Positions 43,206 through 52,196 of a stretch of DNA of 64,000 nucleotides are shown here, in pieces. Numbering within the stretch: position 1 is the first letter of the stretch; every line of letters starts with the position of its first letter. Where the stretch lies: positions 40,222 through 104,221 of the forward strand of contig JACIYT010000008.1 in assembly GCA_014359765.1 (NCBI GenBank). Reading direction: 5' to 3'. The notes under the pieces are model-generated. The model had not been told where the DNA came from. It did not search any database and worked only from the letters and a program-made list of their open reading frames with translations. Source of the DNA: Roseovarius sp. (GTDB taxonomy: Bacteria; Pseudomonadota; Alphaproteobacteria; Rhodobacterales; Rhodobacteraceae). The position numbers and the translations under genes are program-made.

Positions 43206-44555
43206 ATGCCATCTGCGATGAAATCCGCCATGAAGATCGCCATCGTCGATGACGAGCGCGACATGCGTCAGTCGATCAGCCAGTGGCTCGCGCTCTCGGG
43301 CTACGACACCGAGACCTTTGCCAGCGCCGAGGAGGCATTGAAGAGCCTCGGCCCCGATTACCCGGGCATCGTGGTCACCGACATAAGGATGCCCGGCATG
43401 GACGGGATGCAGTTCCTGCGCAAGCTGATGGGCAGCGATTCCACCCTGCCGGTGATCATGATCACCGGCCATGGCGACGTGCCCATGGCGGTCGAGGCGA
43501 TGCGCCTCGGCGCCTTCGACTTTCTGGAAAAGCCGTTCAACCCCGACCACATGACACAACTCGCCAAGAAGGCCACGCAGCGCCGCCGCATGGTGCTCGA
43601 TGCGCGGGCGCTGCGGCGCGACCTTTCGGATGGCGGCTCGTTGATGAAGAAGCTCATCGGCACCTCTGCGGCGATGGAGCGGCTGCGCGAGGATATCCTC
43701 GATCTCGGCCAGGCTGACGGCCATGTGCTGATCGAGGGGGAAACCGGCACCGGCAAGACGCTGGTCGCACATGCGCTGCACGCGGTGGGGGCGCGCGCGG
43801 GCAAGCGCTTTGTCGTGGTCTCCTGCGCGGCGCTCGAGGAGGGCGCGCTCATCCGGCGCCTGTTCGGCCCGGTCCAGCCCGAGGATCCGCACCTGCCCGC
43901 CGTCGAGGAGGCGCGCGGCGGCACGCTGGTGCTCGAGGATATCGAGTCGCTCCCCGAGAATGTGCAGGCGCGGCTGCTGACCTTCGTGGACGACGAGGGC
44001 ACCCCGCCCGAGACCCGCATCATTGCCATTTCCAACATGCAGGACGAGGGCCGCACCTGCGAGGACGCGCTGCGCCCCGATCTCTTCTATCGCCTCGCCA
44101 GCCTGCGCATCACCGTGCCGCCGCTGCGTGCGCGCGGCGAGGATATCCTGACGCTGTTTACCCGCTTTGCCGAGCAGTTCGCCGAGGATTACGGCTGCGA
44201 GGCGCCGCAGGTCAGCGCGCAGGAGGCCACCCAGCTCTTGCAGGCGCCATGGCCCGGCAATGTCCGCCAGCTCTTCAACATCGCCGAGCGCGCGGTGCTC
44301 CAGGCGCGGCGCGGCACCGGCACGCTCACCTCGCTGCTGATGTCCGACCACGCCGATATGCAGCCGGTGATGACCACCGAGGGCAAGCCGCTCAAGGAAT
44401 ATGTCGAGGCGTTCGAGCGGATGCTGATCGACAACACCATGCGCCGCCACAAGGGCTCGATCGCCGCCGTGATGGACGAGCTGTGCCTGCCGCGCCGGAC
44501 GCTGAACGAGAAGATGGCGAAATACGGCCTCTCGCGCGCCGACTACCTCGGCTGA
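43206..44555 (+). CDS. dctD: DctD-like response regulator lacking the GAFTGA motif
   Basis: A 449-residue NtrC-family regulator: receiver domain (phospho-acceptor Asp59 in VTDIRMPGMDG), AAA+ domain and a Fis-type HTH (GSIAAVMDELCLPRRTLNEK). Walker A is intact (GETGTGKT, 178-185). The region that normally reads ELFG-x-GAFTGA is RRLFGPVQPEDPHLPAVEEA, about five residues shorter and without GAFTGA, and the Walker B acidic pair is LVLED rather than LxLDE. GAFTGA is needed for sigma-54 contact, so this protein may act with another sigma factor, as R. capsulatus NtrC does. Internal ATGs at 43218 and 43230 are alternative starts. Confidence 0.92.
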   Translation: MPSAMKSAMKIAIVDDERDMRQSISQWLALSGYDTETFASAEEALKSLGPDYPGIVVTDIRMPGMDGMQFLRKLMGSDSTLPVIMITGHGDVPMAVEAMRLGAFDFLEKPFNPDHMTQLAKKATQRRRMVLDARALRRDLSDGGSLMKKLIGTSAAMERLREDILDLGQADGHVLIEGETGTGKTLVAHALHAVGARAGKRFVVVSCAALEEGALIRRLFGPVQPEDPHLPAVEEARGGTLVLEDIESLPENVQARLLTFVDDEGTPPETRIIAISNMQDEGRTCEDALRPDLFYRLASLRITVPPLRARGEDILTLFTRFAEQFAEDYGCEAPQVSAQEATQLLQAPWPGNVRQLFNIAERAVLQARRGTGTLTSLLMSDHADMQPVMTTEGKPLKEYVEAFERMLIDNTMRRHKGSIAAVMDELCLPRRTLNEKMAKYGLSRADYLG

Positions 44556-44587
44556 GGCCGGGCGCAATGCCGGGCGCAATTTCGTCA

Positions 44588-44617
44588 TTGTGTTTTGCCC
44601 GCCCGAGGCCTTACTGT
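44588..44617 (+). promoter_or_regulatory. Candidate rne promoter
   Basis: TTGTGT (44588-44593), 18 bases, TACTGT (44612-44617). A 12-bp tandem repeat GCCGGGCGCAAT (44557-44580) sits just upstream. It would give a leader of about 340 bases for rne. Confidence 0.4.
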
Positions 44618-44623
44618 GGCCTG

Positions 44624-44963
44624 ACGGCGCGCGCGGCGCATAGGCCCGCAACCGCCGCGAGAGATTCGCTGTTCCAGAACCCCGCAGGACGACATTCCCC
44701 AGGGCTGAACAGACCGATTGGCCCCCGTCCCAGGGGACCGTATGCCTGCCCGTTGCCGCGCCGAGGCGCGCGCCGGGTGCCGAATTGGCCCCACGGGGCC
44801 GGAGTAGTAGAACCGCGATGACGCGCGCGACAGGAATGACAGCCACGGCAGGGGTGCATCGCACCCCCCATGCGCGCGCCGCGATCATCGCCCCTGACAG
44901 ACATCCGCCGCACCGCGCCGCACCCCCCGGGTGCCGGGCGGTGCCGCGGTGCAATTGGAACAC
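44624..44963 (+). promoter_or_regulatory. Long 5' leader of rne with several hairpins
   Basis: About 340 bases without a gene. The clearest element is GGGGTGC-ATC-GCACCCC (44851-44867), a perfect 7-bp stem; a CCCC/GGGG hairpin lies near 44725. Long structured rne leaders serve autoregulation by RNase E in other bacteria; this assignment is by analogy of position and structure. Confidence 0.45.
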
Positions 44964-47597
44964 ATGTCAAAGAAAATGCTCATCGATGCCACCCACGCGG
45001 AGGAAACCCGCGTCGTGGTGGTGGACGGAAACAAGGTCGAGGAATTCGACTTTGAATCGGAAAACAAGCGCCAGCTTGCCGGCAATATCTACCTTGCCAA
45101 GGTCACGCGGGTAGAACCCTCGCTCCAGGCGGCCTTCGTCGAATATGGCGGCAACCGTCACGGCTTTCTCGCCTTCTCGGAAATCCACCCCGATTACTAC
45201 CAGATCCCGGTGGCCGACCGCGAGGCGCTGATGGCGGAGGAAGAGGCGCTCGCCCGCGCCCAGGAGGAAGAGGAAGAGCGCCCCGGCAGGGGCAAGCGCA
45301 CGGTCTCGCGCTCGCGGTCGCGGTCGCGCTCGCGCGCCGAGAAGGCCGAGACGCAGGACGCCGTGACCGCGACGGAAATCTCCGGCATGGAGACCATCGA
45401 CCTCGAGGCCGAGCCGGCCCCCGAGGCCAGCTCGCCGATGGAGCGCGTGACCGAGACCCCGGTCGAGGAACCGGAGGAGGCCCCCGAGGTGGAAACGGAG
45501 GCCGAGGCGCCTGCGTCTGCGCCTGCGCCGGAGCACGACGAGGACGCGCCCGCGCGCCCCGCCGAACGCGACCCCGCCGCCGAGGATGACAGCATCGAAT
45601 CGGTCGCCGAGGAGGATGACAGCGAGGATGTCCGCCCCGCCCGCAAGCCCCGCCCGCGCCGCTACAAAATCCAGGAGGTGATCAAGGTCCGCCAGATCAT
45701 GCTCGTGCAGGTCGTCAAGGAAGAGCGCGGCAACAAGGGCGCGGCGCTGACCACCTATCTGTCGCTCGCCGGGCGCTACTGCGTGCTCATGCCCAATACC
45801 GCACGCGGCGGTGGCATCTCGCGCAAGATCACCAATGCCGCCGACCGCAAGAAGCTCAAGGAAATCGCCGCCGAGATCGACGTGCCGCGCGGCGCGGGCC
45901 TCATCATCCGCACCGCCGGCGCGCAGCGCACCAAGGCCGAGATCAAGCGCGATTACGAATATCTCCAGCGCCTGTGGGAGCAGATCCGCGAGCTCACGCT
46001 CAAATCCATCGCACCGGCCAAGATCTACGAGGAGGGCGACCTGATCAAGCGCTCGATCCGCGACCTCTACAACCGCGAGATCGACGAGGTTCTGGTCGAG
46101 GGCGAGCGCGGCTATCGCATCGCCAAGGACTTCATGAAGATGATCATGCCGTCCCACGCCAAGAACGTGAAACATTACGTCGATCCGATGCCGCTCTTTG
46201 CCCGGCATCAGGTCGAGAGCTACCTCGCCGGCATGTTCAACCCCACGGTGCAGCTCAAATCCGGCGGCTATATCGTGATCAACGTGACCGAGGCGCTTGT
46301 CGCCATCGACGTCAACTCGGGCCGCGCCACGAGGGAAGGCTCGATCGAGGAGACCGCGCTCAAGACCAATCTCGAGGCCGCCGAAGAGGTCGCGCGCCAG
46401 CTGCGCCTGCGCGACCTGGCCGGGCTGATCGTGATCGACTTCATCGACATGGACGAGCGCAAGAACAACACCGCCGTCGAAAAGCGCCTCAAGGACAAGC
46501 TCAAGACCGACCGCGCGCGCATCCAGGTGGGGCGCATCTCGGGCTTTGGCCTGCTGGAAATGAGCCGCCAGCGCCTGCGCCCGGGGATGCTCGAGGCCAG
46601 CACCCGGCCCTGTCCGCATTGCCACGGCACCGGGCTCATCCGCTCCGATGACAGCATGGCGCTCTCGATCCTGCGCCAGATCGAGGAAGAGGGCGTGCGG
46701 CGGCGCTCGCGCGAGGTGCTGGTGCGCGCGCCCGTCGATATCGTCAATTTCCTCATCAACCAGAAGCGCGAGCATATCGCCCGGATCGAGGCGCGCTATG
46801 GGCTCTCGGTGCGTATCGAGGGCGACCCGGCGATGGTCAGCCCCGATTTCACGCTGGAGAAATTCAAGACCGCAAGCCGCGCCGTGCCCGAACCGGAGAC
46901 CACCTTCGTCTCCGGTGGGGCGGCGCTGATGGAAGAGATCGACAGCGCCACCGATACGGCCGAAGAGGTGGAGGCCGAGGCCGACACCGAGGCGGATACC
47001 GAGCAAGGCCCCGGGACCGCCGAGGGCGAGGACAAGCCCAGGAAAAAGCGCCGCCGCTCGCGCAGCCGCAAGCGCAAGCCGAAGAACGGCGAGGCCGAGG
47101 CCGAGGATAGCGCGGGCGAAGCGGCCGCCGAAGCCGAGGCCGAGGCCGAGGCGCCCGCCCCCGAGGCCGAGGCGCCGACCGTCGCCGCCGCCGATTCGGC
47201 GGATGCCGCGGCAGAGTCCGGGCCCGTGGCAGAGCCGGAGGCGGAGGCCGCAACAAGGCCCGCGAGCAAGCCGCGGTCGCGCTCGGGTTCCGGCGCGCGC
47301 AGCGGAACCAGGGCGAAGGCACCCGAGGCCGTGGCACCCGAGGCCGTGGCCGAGGCGCCCGCCGCGGTGGTGCCGGAGCCCGTGGCAGAGCCCGCCCCTG
47401 CGCCGGAAACCAACCCCGCGCCGGCAGCCGAGGAAACGCCCGCGCCCGCGCCGGTGGCCGAGGAAACGCCCGCGCCCGCGCCGGCAGCCGAGGAAACGCC
47501 CGCGCCCGAACCTGCCGCCAAACCCGAACCCGCCACCGAACCCGCCACCGAAGACGCCCCCAGGCCCAGGCGCCGCGGCTGGTGGTCGCTCGGCTGA
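44964..47597 (+). CDS. rne: Ribonuclease E
   Basis: Essential endoribonuclease of mRNA decay and rRNA/tRNA processing; 877 residues. The S1 RNA-binding domain (AGNIYLAKVTRVEPSLQAAF) is interrupted from about residue 90 to 235 by an acidic segment with an Arg-Ser run (SRSRSRSRSR), and resumes at YKIQEVIKVRQIMLVQVVKE. The catalytic DNase I-like region has VAIDVNSGRATREG (near residue 450), and the zinc-link CPHCHGTG stands near 550. The low-complexity C-terminal tail (after about 640) has Arg-rich patches, three 10-residue repeats and ends RRRGWWSLG; it should scaffold the degradosome. The start MSKKMLIDATHAEE was chosen by family alignment. Confidence 0.96.
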   Translation: MSKKMLIDATHAEETRVVVVDGNKVEEFDFESENKRQLAGNIYLAKVTRVEPSLQAAFVEYGGNRHGFLAFSEIHPDYYQIPVADREALMAEEEALARAQEEEEERPGRGKRTVSRSRSRSRSRAEKAETQDAVTATEISGMETIDLEAEPAPEASSPMERVTETPVEEPEEAPEVETEAEAPASAPAPEHDEDAPARPAERDPAAEDDSIESVAEEDDSEDVRPARKPRPRRYKIQEVIKVRQIMLVQVVKEERGNKGAALTTYLSLAGRYCVLMPNTARGGGISRKITNAADRKKLKEIAAEIDVPRGAGLIIRTAGAQRTKAEIKRDYEYLQRLWEQIRELTLKSIAPAKIYEEGDLIKRSIRDLYNREIDEVLVEGERGYRIAKDFMKMIMPSHAKNVKHYVDPMPLFARHQVESYLAGMFNPTVQLKSGGYIVINVTEALVAIDVNSGRATREGSIEETALKTNLEAAEEVARQLRLRDLAGLIVIDFIDMDERKNNTAVEKRLKDKLKTDRARIQVGRISGFGLLEMSRQRLRPGMLEASTRPCPHCHGTGLIRSDDSMALSILRQIEEEGVRRRSREVLVRAPVDIVNFLINQKREHIARIEARYGLSVRIEGDPAMVSPDFTLEKFKTASRAVPEPETTFVSGGAALMEEIDSATDTAEEVEAEADTEADTEQGPGTAEGEDKPRKKRRRSRSRKRKPKNGEAEAEDSAGEAAAEAEAEAEAPAPEAEAPTVAAADSADAAAESGPVAEPEAEAATRPASKPRSRSGSGARSGTRAKAPEAVAPEAVAEAPAAVVPEPVAEPAPAPETNPAPAAEETPAPAPVAEETPAPAPAAEETPAPEPAAKPEPATEPATEDAPRPRRRGWWSLG
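47421..47510 (+). repeat. Three 30-bp tandem repeats in the rne tail
   Basis: Each unit starts CCGGCAGCCG or CCGGTGGCCG and encodes a variant of (A/V)AEETPAPAP. The copies differ at a few bases. They lie in the disordered RNase E tail and could vary in number between strains without changing the frame. Confidence 0.85.
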
Positions 47598-47613
47598 TAC
47601 GAAAGATGCGCGT

Positions 47614-47637
47614 GCCCCGGTCCCTCAGGGCCGGGGC
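47614..47637. terminator. Hairpin between convergent rne and tusA
   Basis: GCCCCGG(T)CCC and GGGCCGGGGC pair over 10 bp with one bulged T and a TCA loop in the 48-base gap. No T tract. Confidence 0.5.
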
Positions 47638-47645
47638 CGCCCGCC

Positions 47646-47876
47646 TCAGCCGCGCTTGCGGATGAGATAGCGCCGGGCTTCGCCCGCCTCCGCGACCGAG
47701 ACCAGTTCGTGCCCGCTCTCGGCGCAGAAATGCGGCACGTCGATCACGGCCGCCGGATCATCGGCCTCGAGCACGATCACATCCCCCGGCCCAAGCGATT
47801 TCAGCCGCTTGCGCAGCTTCAGCACCGGCAGCGGACAGAGCAGCCCGCGCGCATCGAGGATCTCCTTCGGGGTCAT
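47646..47876 (-). CDS. tusA: TusA-family sulfurtransferase
   Basis: A 76-residue sulfur carrier with the family motif DARGLLCPLPVLKLRKRLKS (Cys14 carries the persulfide) and the second strand VIVLEADDPAAVIDVPHFC. TusA proteins pass sulfur to tRNA thiolation, molybdenum cofactor or other acceptors. Two starts are possible, 47876 and 47888 (four residues longer); neither has a good ribosome site. Divergent from ccdA, with which redox sulfur chemistry is a common theme. Confidence 0.9.
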   Translation of the reverse strand: MTPKEILDARGLLCPLPVLKLRKRLKSLGPGDVIVLEADDPAAVIDVPHFCAESGHELVSVAEAGEARRYLIRKRG

Positions 47877-47934
47877 GCCCCCGGGCATAGCCGCCGTGTT
47901 ACAGCCTGTCCACAGGGTTGTGACAGGCCCCCCC

Positions 47935-47963
47935 GTGACGCCGCCGCAGCAACCGTCTATGTC
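47935..47963 (+). promoter_or_regulatory. Candidate ccdA promoter, placed for a leaderless message
   Basis: GTGACG (47935-47940), 17 bases, TATGTC (47958-47963). The predicted start coincides with the ccdA ATG at 47970, which has no ribosome site. Confidence 0.4.
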
Positions 47964-47969
47964 TGCCCC

Positions 47970-48722
47970 ATGTTCGGAATCGAGATCATCGACGCGGCGC
48001 TCCTGCCGGCCATGTTCGTGGCGCTCCTGGCGGGGGTGGTCTCGTTTCTCAGCCCCTGCGTGCTGCCCATCGTGCCGCCCTATCTGGCCTATATGAGCGG
48101 GATCAGCCTCAACGATCTGTCGCAGGACGGGGCGGCGCGCGCCCGCGCCACCGTGCCGGCGCTGTTCTTCGTGCTGGGGCTCTCGACGGTGTTCCTGTTC
48201 CTCGGCTTCACCGCCTCGGCGCTCGGGCGGGCCTTTCTGCAATACCAGGACTGGTTCAACACCATCGCGGGCCTCCTCGTGATGGCATTCGGCGCGCATT
48301 TCGTGGGCGTTTACCGTCTGAAATTCCTCGACCGCGAGGCGCGGCTCGACGCGGGCGACAGGGGCGGCTCCGCGCTCGGGGCCTATGTGCTGGGGCTGGC
48401 CTTTGCCTTCGGCTGGACGCCCTGCATCGGCCCACAGCTCGGCGCGATCCTGTCGCTGGCCGCGACCGAGGCCAATGTCGCGCGCGGCACGGCGCTGCTT
48501 GCGGTCTATGCCATCGGGCTCGGCGTGCCCTTCCTGCTGGTTGCGGCCTTTCTGCCGCGCCTCACCGGCCTCATGGGCTGGATGAAGCGGCACATGGCAC
48601 AGATCGAGCGGGTGATGGGCCTGCTCTTGTGGACGATCGGCCTGCTGATGCTGACCGGGGGCTTTTCCGCGTTTTCCTTCTGGCTGCTCGAGACCTTCCC
48701 GGCGCTGGCCCTCATCGGCTGA
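47970..48722 (+). CDS. ccdA: Cytochrome c biogenesis protein CcdA (thiol-disulfide membrane protein)
   Basis: A 250-residue, six-helix protein that carries reducing power from cytoplasmic thioredoxin across the membrane to apocytochrome c or periplasmic thioredoxins. The two redox cysteines are visible in AGVVSFLSPCVLPIVPPY (Cys30) and FAFGWTPCIGPQLGAIL (Cys152), in equivalent positions of the two half repeats. The opening MFGIEIIDAALLPA fits the family, and upstream frame overlaps tusA on the other strand. Ends 4 bases from the convergent dtd gene. Confidence 0.94.
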   Translation: MFGIEIIDAALLPAMFVALLAGVVSFLSPCVLPIVPPYLAYMSGISLNDLSQDGAARARATVPALFFVLGLSTVFLFLGFTASALGRAFLQYQDWFNTIAGLLVMAFGAHFVGVYRLKFLDREARLDAGDRGGSALGAYVLGLAFAFGWTPCIGPQLGAILSLAATEANVARGTALLAVYAIGLGVPFLLVAAFLPRLTGLMGWMKRHMAQIERVMGLLLWTIGLLMLTGGFSAFSFWLLETFPALALIG

Positions 48723-48726
48723 GCGG

Positions 48727-49164
48727 TCAGCTTTCCATCCAGATCGTCACCGGCCCGTCATTGACGAGGCGCACCGCCATCTCGGCGCCGAATTGCCCGG
48801 TCTCGACCGGCACACCGAGCGCCGCGAGCGCGTCGGCGAAATGCGCGTAGAGGCGGCGGCCCTCCTCGGGCGGCGCGGCGGCGGCAAAGCCGGGCCGGTT
48901 GCCGCGCGAGGTATCGGCGGCAAGGGTGAACTGGCTGACCACCAGCGCGCTGCCGCCGATATCGAGCACCGAGCGGTTCATCCGCCCCTCGGCATCGCGG
49001 AAGATGCGCAGCCGCGCCACCTTGCCCGCCAGCCGCTCGGCCGCGGCCGGGGTGTCGCCCTGCATGGCGCAGACGAGGATCAGCAGGCCCTGACCACAGC
49101 CCCCGATCCGCGCGCCATCGACCGTCACCTCGGCCTCACGCACCCTCTGCAACAGCGCCCGCAT
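48727..49164 (-). CDS. dtd: D-aminoacyl-tRNA deacylase
   Basis: Removes D-amino acids, and glycine mischarged on tRNA-Ala, to protect translation; 145 residues, normal length. Motifs: start [40 protein letters not shown] (the SQFTL site) and the C-terminal [15 protein letters not shown] with the cross-subunit NDGPVT. The ATG at 49164 opens the conserved first strand; the longer frame is not homologous. Confidence 0.96.
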   Translation of the reverse strand: MRALLQRVREAEVTVDGARIGGCGQGLLILVCAMQGDTPAAAERLAGKVARLRIFRDAEGRMNRSVLDIGGSALVVSQFTLAADTSRGNRPGFAAAAPPEEGRRLYAHFADALAALGVPVETGQFGAEMAVRLVNDGPVTIWMES

Positions 49165-49256
49165 CGCCCCTCCTGCCCCTGGCCTGCCGGCACCACGATA
49201 ACCGCCCCGCGCGCCGGGGGGAACCGGCCCCGCGCCTTTCGTTAGCGCCACCAAGA

Positions 49257-49285
49257 TTGCGCGCCCCGCGTGCCTCGCCTAAGAG
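49257..49285 (+). promoter_or_regulatory. Candidate fba promoter
   Basis: TTGCGC (49257-49262), 17 bases, TAAGAG (49280-49285), giving a leader of about 30 bases with CAGGGGG as ribosome site. Confidence 0.45.
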
Positions 49286-49320
49286 GGCGCAAAGAAGGTT
49301 CATTCAGGGGGATTTCCACC

Positions 49321-50214
49321 ATGTCAAAGGCCGCGCAGCGAGACAGGATCGCCACGGGTCAGGGCTTTATCGCCGCGCTCGACCAGTCGGGCGGCTCCAC
49401 CCCCAAGGCGCTGCGCCTTTACGGGATCGACGAGGATCAGTATGCCTCCGAGGCCGAGATGTTCGATCTCATCCACGCGATGCGCGCCCGCATCGCCCAG
49501 GCCCCGGCCTTTACCGGCGACAAGGTGCTCGGCGCGATCCTCTTCGAGATGACCATGGACCGCGCCATCGCCGGCAAGCCGTCGGCGCAGTTTCTCTGGC
49601 AGGAGCGCGGCATCGTCCCCTTTCTCAAGGTGGACAAGGGGCTGGCCGAGCCGCGCGATGGCGTCCGGCTGATGAAACCGATGCCCGATCTCGACGCGCT
49701 TCTCGATCGCGCCAATGCCGCCGGCATCTTCGGCACCAAGATGCGCTCGGTCATCGACGCCGCCGACCCGGCGGGGATCGCGGCCGTGGTCGCCCAGCAA
49801 TTCGAGGTCGGCCGGCAGATCCTCGGCGCCGGCCTCGTGCCGATCATCGAGCCCGAGGTGACCATCTCCATCCCCGACAAGGCCGCAGCCGAAGATCTGC
49901 TTCTGGCCAGCCTCAAGGCCCATCTCGACGCGCTCCCCGAGGGGGCGGAGGTGATGCTCAAGCTCACCCTGCCCGAAACCGCCAACCATTACGCCCCCCT
50001 CGTCGATCATCCGCGCGTGCTGCGGGTGGTGGCGCTCTCGGGCGGCTACAGCCGCGACGAGGCCAATGCCCGGCTGGCGCAGAATCGCGGCGTGATCGCG
50101 AGCTTCAGCCGCGCCCTGACCGAGGGGCTGTCGGCGCAGCAATCGGAGGCCGCGTTCAACGCCACCCTCGCCGCGACCATCGACGCGATCCACGCCGCCT
50201 CGGTCGCGGGCTGA
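49321..50214 (+). CDS. Fructose-bisphosphate aldolase, class I
   Basis: Schiff-base aldolase of 297 residues that splits fructose 1,6-bisphosphate or forms it in gluconeogenesis. Visible features: GQGFIAALDQSGGSTPKAL (phosphate and substrate loop), GIVPFLKVDKGL, PIIEPEVTISIPDKAAAE and MLKLTLPE (the lysine segment), and VVALSGGYSRDEA. Class I bacterial aldolases of this form are common in Rhodobacteraceae. Convergent with dxs, 30 bases apart. Confidence 0.94.
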   Translation: MSKAAQRDRIATGQGFIAALDQSGGSTPKALRLYGIDEDQYASEAEMFDLIHAMRARIAQAPAFTGDKVLGAILFEMTMDRAIAGKPSAQFLWQERGIVPFLKVDKGLAEPRDGVRLMKPMPDLDALLDRANAAGIFGTKMRSVIDAADPAGIAAVVAQQFEVGRQILGAGLVPIIEPEVTISIPDKAAAEDLLLASLKAHLDALPEGAEVMLKLTLPETANHYAPLVDHPRVLRVVALSGGYSRDEANARLAQNRGVIASFSRALTEGLSAQQSEAAFNATLAATIDAIHAASVAG

Positions 50215-50231
50215 CGGGCCGCGCGGGCGCC

Positions 50232-50254
50232 GCGCGCCTCAGCCTCAGGCGCGC
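50232..50254. terminator. Inverted repeat at the dxs stop
   Basis: GCGCGCCT and AGGCGCGC form an 8-bp stem with a 7-base loop that covers the dxs stop codon and the short convergent gap with fba. Confidence 0.45.
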
Positions 50255-52173
50255 TTGCCCGCGATCTGCCCCAGCCCCAACAGTTCGAGCACCTTCGCCG
50301 CGATCTGCGGCGCGTTCATCGCCGCCACGTCATACATCTCGGCCGGGCTTGCCTGGTCGATGAAGATATCGGGCAGCACCATGGAACGGAACCTGAAGCC
50401 CCGGTCGAACACGCCCGCCTCGGCGAGCAGTTGCGCGACATGGCTGCCAAACCCGCCGATCGCCCCTTCCTCCACCGTGATCAGCGCCTCGTGGCGCGCC
50501 ACCAGATCGAGGATCAGGTCGCGGTCGAGCGGCTTGGCAAAGCGCGCATCGGCCACGGTCGGGTCGATCCCGCGCGCGCGCAGGCTCTCACAGGCGCGCA
50601 TGACCTCCGACAGCCGCGTGCCAAGGGACAGGATCGCCACCCCCGCCCCCTCGTGGATCATCCGGCCCCGGCCGATCTCCAGCGGCTGGCCCCGCGCGGG
50701 CATCTCCACCCCCACCCCCTCGCCGCGCGGATAGCGGAATGCAATGGGCCCGTCGTCATGCGCCGCCGCCGTGGCCACCATATGGACAAGCTCAGCCTCG
50801 TCGGCAGCCGCCATGACCACCATCCCCGGCAGGTTTGCCAGAAAGGCCACGTCGAACGCGCCCGCATGGGTCGCGCCGTCCGCCCCCACGAGGCCCGCGC
50901 GATCAATGGCAAACCGCACCGGCAGGCGCTGGATCGCCACGTCATGCACCACCTGGTCATAGCCGCGTTGCAGGAATGTCGAATAGAGCGCGCAAAAGGG
51001 CCGCATCCCCCCCGCCGCCAGCCCCGCCGAGAAGGTCACCGCGTGCTGCTCGGCGATCCCCACGTCAAAACACCGCGACGGGTAGCGCCCGGCAAAGAGG
51101 TCAAGGCCGGTGCCCTCGGGCATCGCCGCCGTTACCGCCACGATGCGCGGATCCTCCGCCGCCTGCGCCACCAGCGCCTCGGCAAAGACGCGGGTATAGC
51201 TCGGCGCGTTGGACGGCGGCTTTTTCTGCTTGCCGGTCAGCACGTCGAAGCGCGCCGTCGCATGGCCGCCGTCGCGCGCCTCCTCGGCGGGGGCATAACC
51301 CTTGCCCTTCTTGGTCAGCACATGGATGAGCATCGGCCCCGTGGCGCGCGCCTTGACCGTGCGCAGAACCGGCAGAAGCTGCCCCAGATCGTGCCCGTCG
51401 ATCGGCCCGACATAGGAAAACCCCAGCTCCTCGAAGAGCGTGCCGCCCACGGCCAGCCCCTTGAGCATGTCCTTGGCGCGCCGCGCCCCCTCCTGAAACG
51501 GCGGCGGCAGGAGCGAGAGCGCCCCCTTGGCGGCGGCCTTGAATTCCTGGAACGGCTCGCCCGCATAGAGCCGCGACAGATAGGCCGAGAGCGCGCCTAC
51601 GGGCGGCGCGATGGACATCTCGTTATCGTTGAGGATGACGATCAGCCGCTTGCCCAGATGGCCTGCATTGTTCATCGCCTCGAATGCCATGCCCGCGCTC
51701 ATCGCCCCGTCGCCGATCACGGCGATGGCATCGCCATGCCCCGTCTCGCAGGGTCCGCCCAGATCGCGCGCCACGGCGAACCCGAGCGCCGCGCTGATCG
51801 AGGTGGAGCTATGCGCGGCACCGAACGGGTCATAGGGGCTCTCCGACCGCTTGGTAAATCCCGACAGCCCCCCCTTCTGGCGCAGCGTGCGGATGCGGTC
51901 GCGCCGCCCGGTGAGGATCTTGTGCGGATAGCTCTGGTGGCTCACGTCCCAGATGATCTTGTCGCGCGGCGCGTCAAAGACGTGGTGTAGCGCCACGGTG
52001 AGTTCCACCACCCCCAGCCCCGCGCCCAGATGCCCGCCCGTCTCCGACACCGCCGAAATCGTCTCGGCGCGCAGCTCATGCGCCAGCTGCCCCAGCTGCG
52101 CATCGCTCAGCCGCTTGAGATCGGCAGGCACCGACACCTGATCGAGCAGCGGCGTTCTCGGACGGTCGGACAT
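50245..52173 (-). CDS. dxs: 1-deoxy-D-xylulose-5-phosphate synthase
   Basis: First enzyme of the MEP isoprenoid pathway, joining pyruvate and glyceraldehyde 3-phosphate with thiamine diphosphate; 642 residues. Motifs: [20 protein letters not shown] at the N-terminus, the TPP motif [20 protein letters not shown] with a downstream NDNEMSI, the second domain [20 protein letters not shown] and the C-terminal transketolase domain. Located after ispA and xseB, an order widely conserved in proteobacteria that couples precursor supply with farnesyl diphosphate synthesis. Confidence 0.97.
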   Translation of the reverse strand: MSDRPRTPLLDQVSVPADLKRLSDAQLGQLAHELRAETISAVSETGGHLGAGLGVVELTVALHHVFDAPRDKIIWDVSHQSYPHKILTGRRDRIRTLRQKGGLSGFTKRSESPYDPFGAAHSSTSISAALGFAVARDLGGPCETGHGDAIAVIGDGAMSAGMAFEAMNNAGHLGKRLIVILNDNEMSIAPPVGALSAYLSRLYAGEPFQEFKAAAKGALSLLPPPFQEGARRAKDMLKGLAVGGTLFEELGFSYVGPIDGHDLGQLLPVLRTVKARATGPMLIHVLTKKGKGYAPAEEARDGGHATARFDVLTGKQKKPPSNAPSYTRVFAEALVAQAAEDPRIVAVTAAMPEGTGLDLFAGRYPSRCFDVGIAEQHAVTFSAGLAAGGMRPFCALYSTFLQRGYDQVVHDVAIQRLPVRFAIDRAGLVGADGATHAGAFDVAFLANLPGMVVMAAADEAELVHMVATAAAHDDGPIAFRYPRGEGVGVEMPARGQPLEIGRGRMIHEGAGVAILSLGTRLSEVMRACESLRARGIDPTVADARFAKPLDRDLILDLVARHEALITVEEGAIGGFGSHVAQLLAEAGVFDRGFRFRSMVLPDIFIDQASPAEMYDVAAMNAPQIAAKVLELLGLGQIAGKRA

Positions 52174-52196
52174 GGCTCCCCTCCCCGGGGGCTGGT

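Noticed and set aside
41220..44963. A 1247-codon open frame on the minus strand across dctB, dctD and the rne leader
   Set aside because: It is antisense to clear histidine kinase and response regulator genes, has no domain pattern and reflects the high G+C content that keeps shadow frames open.
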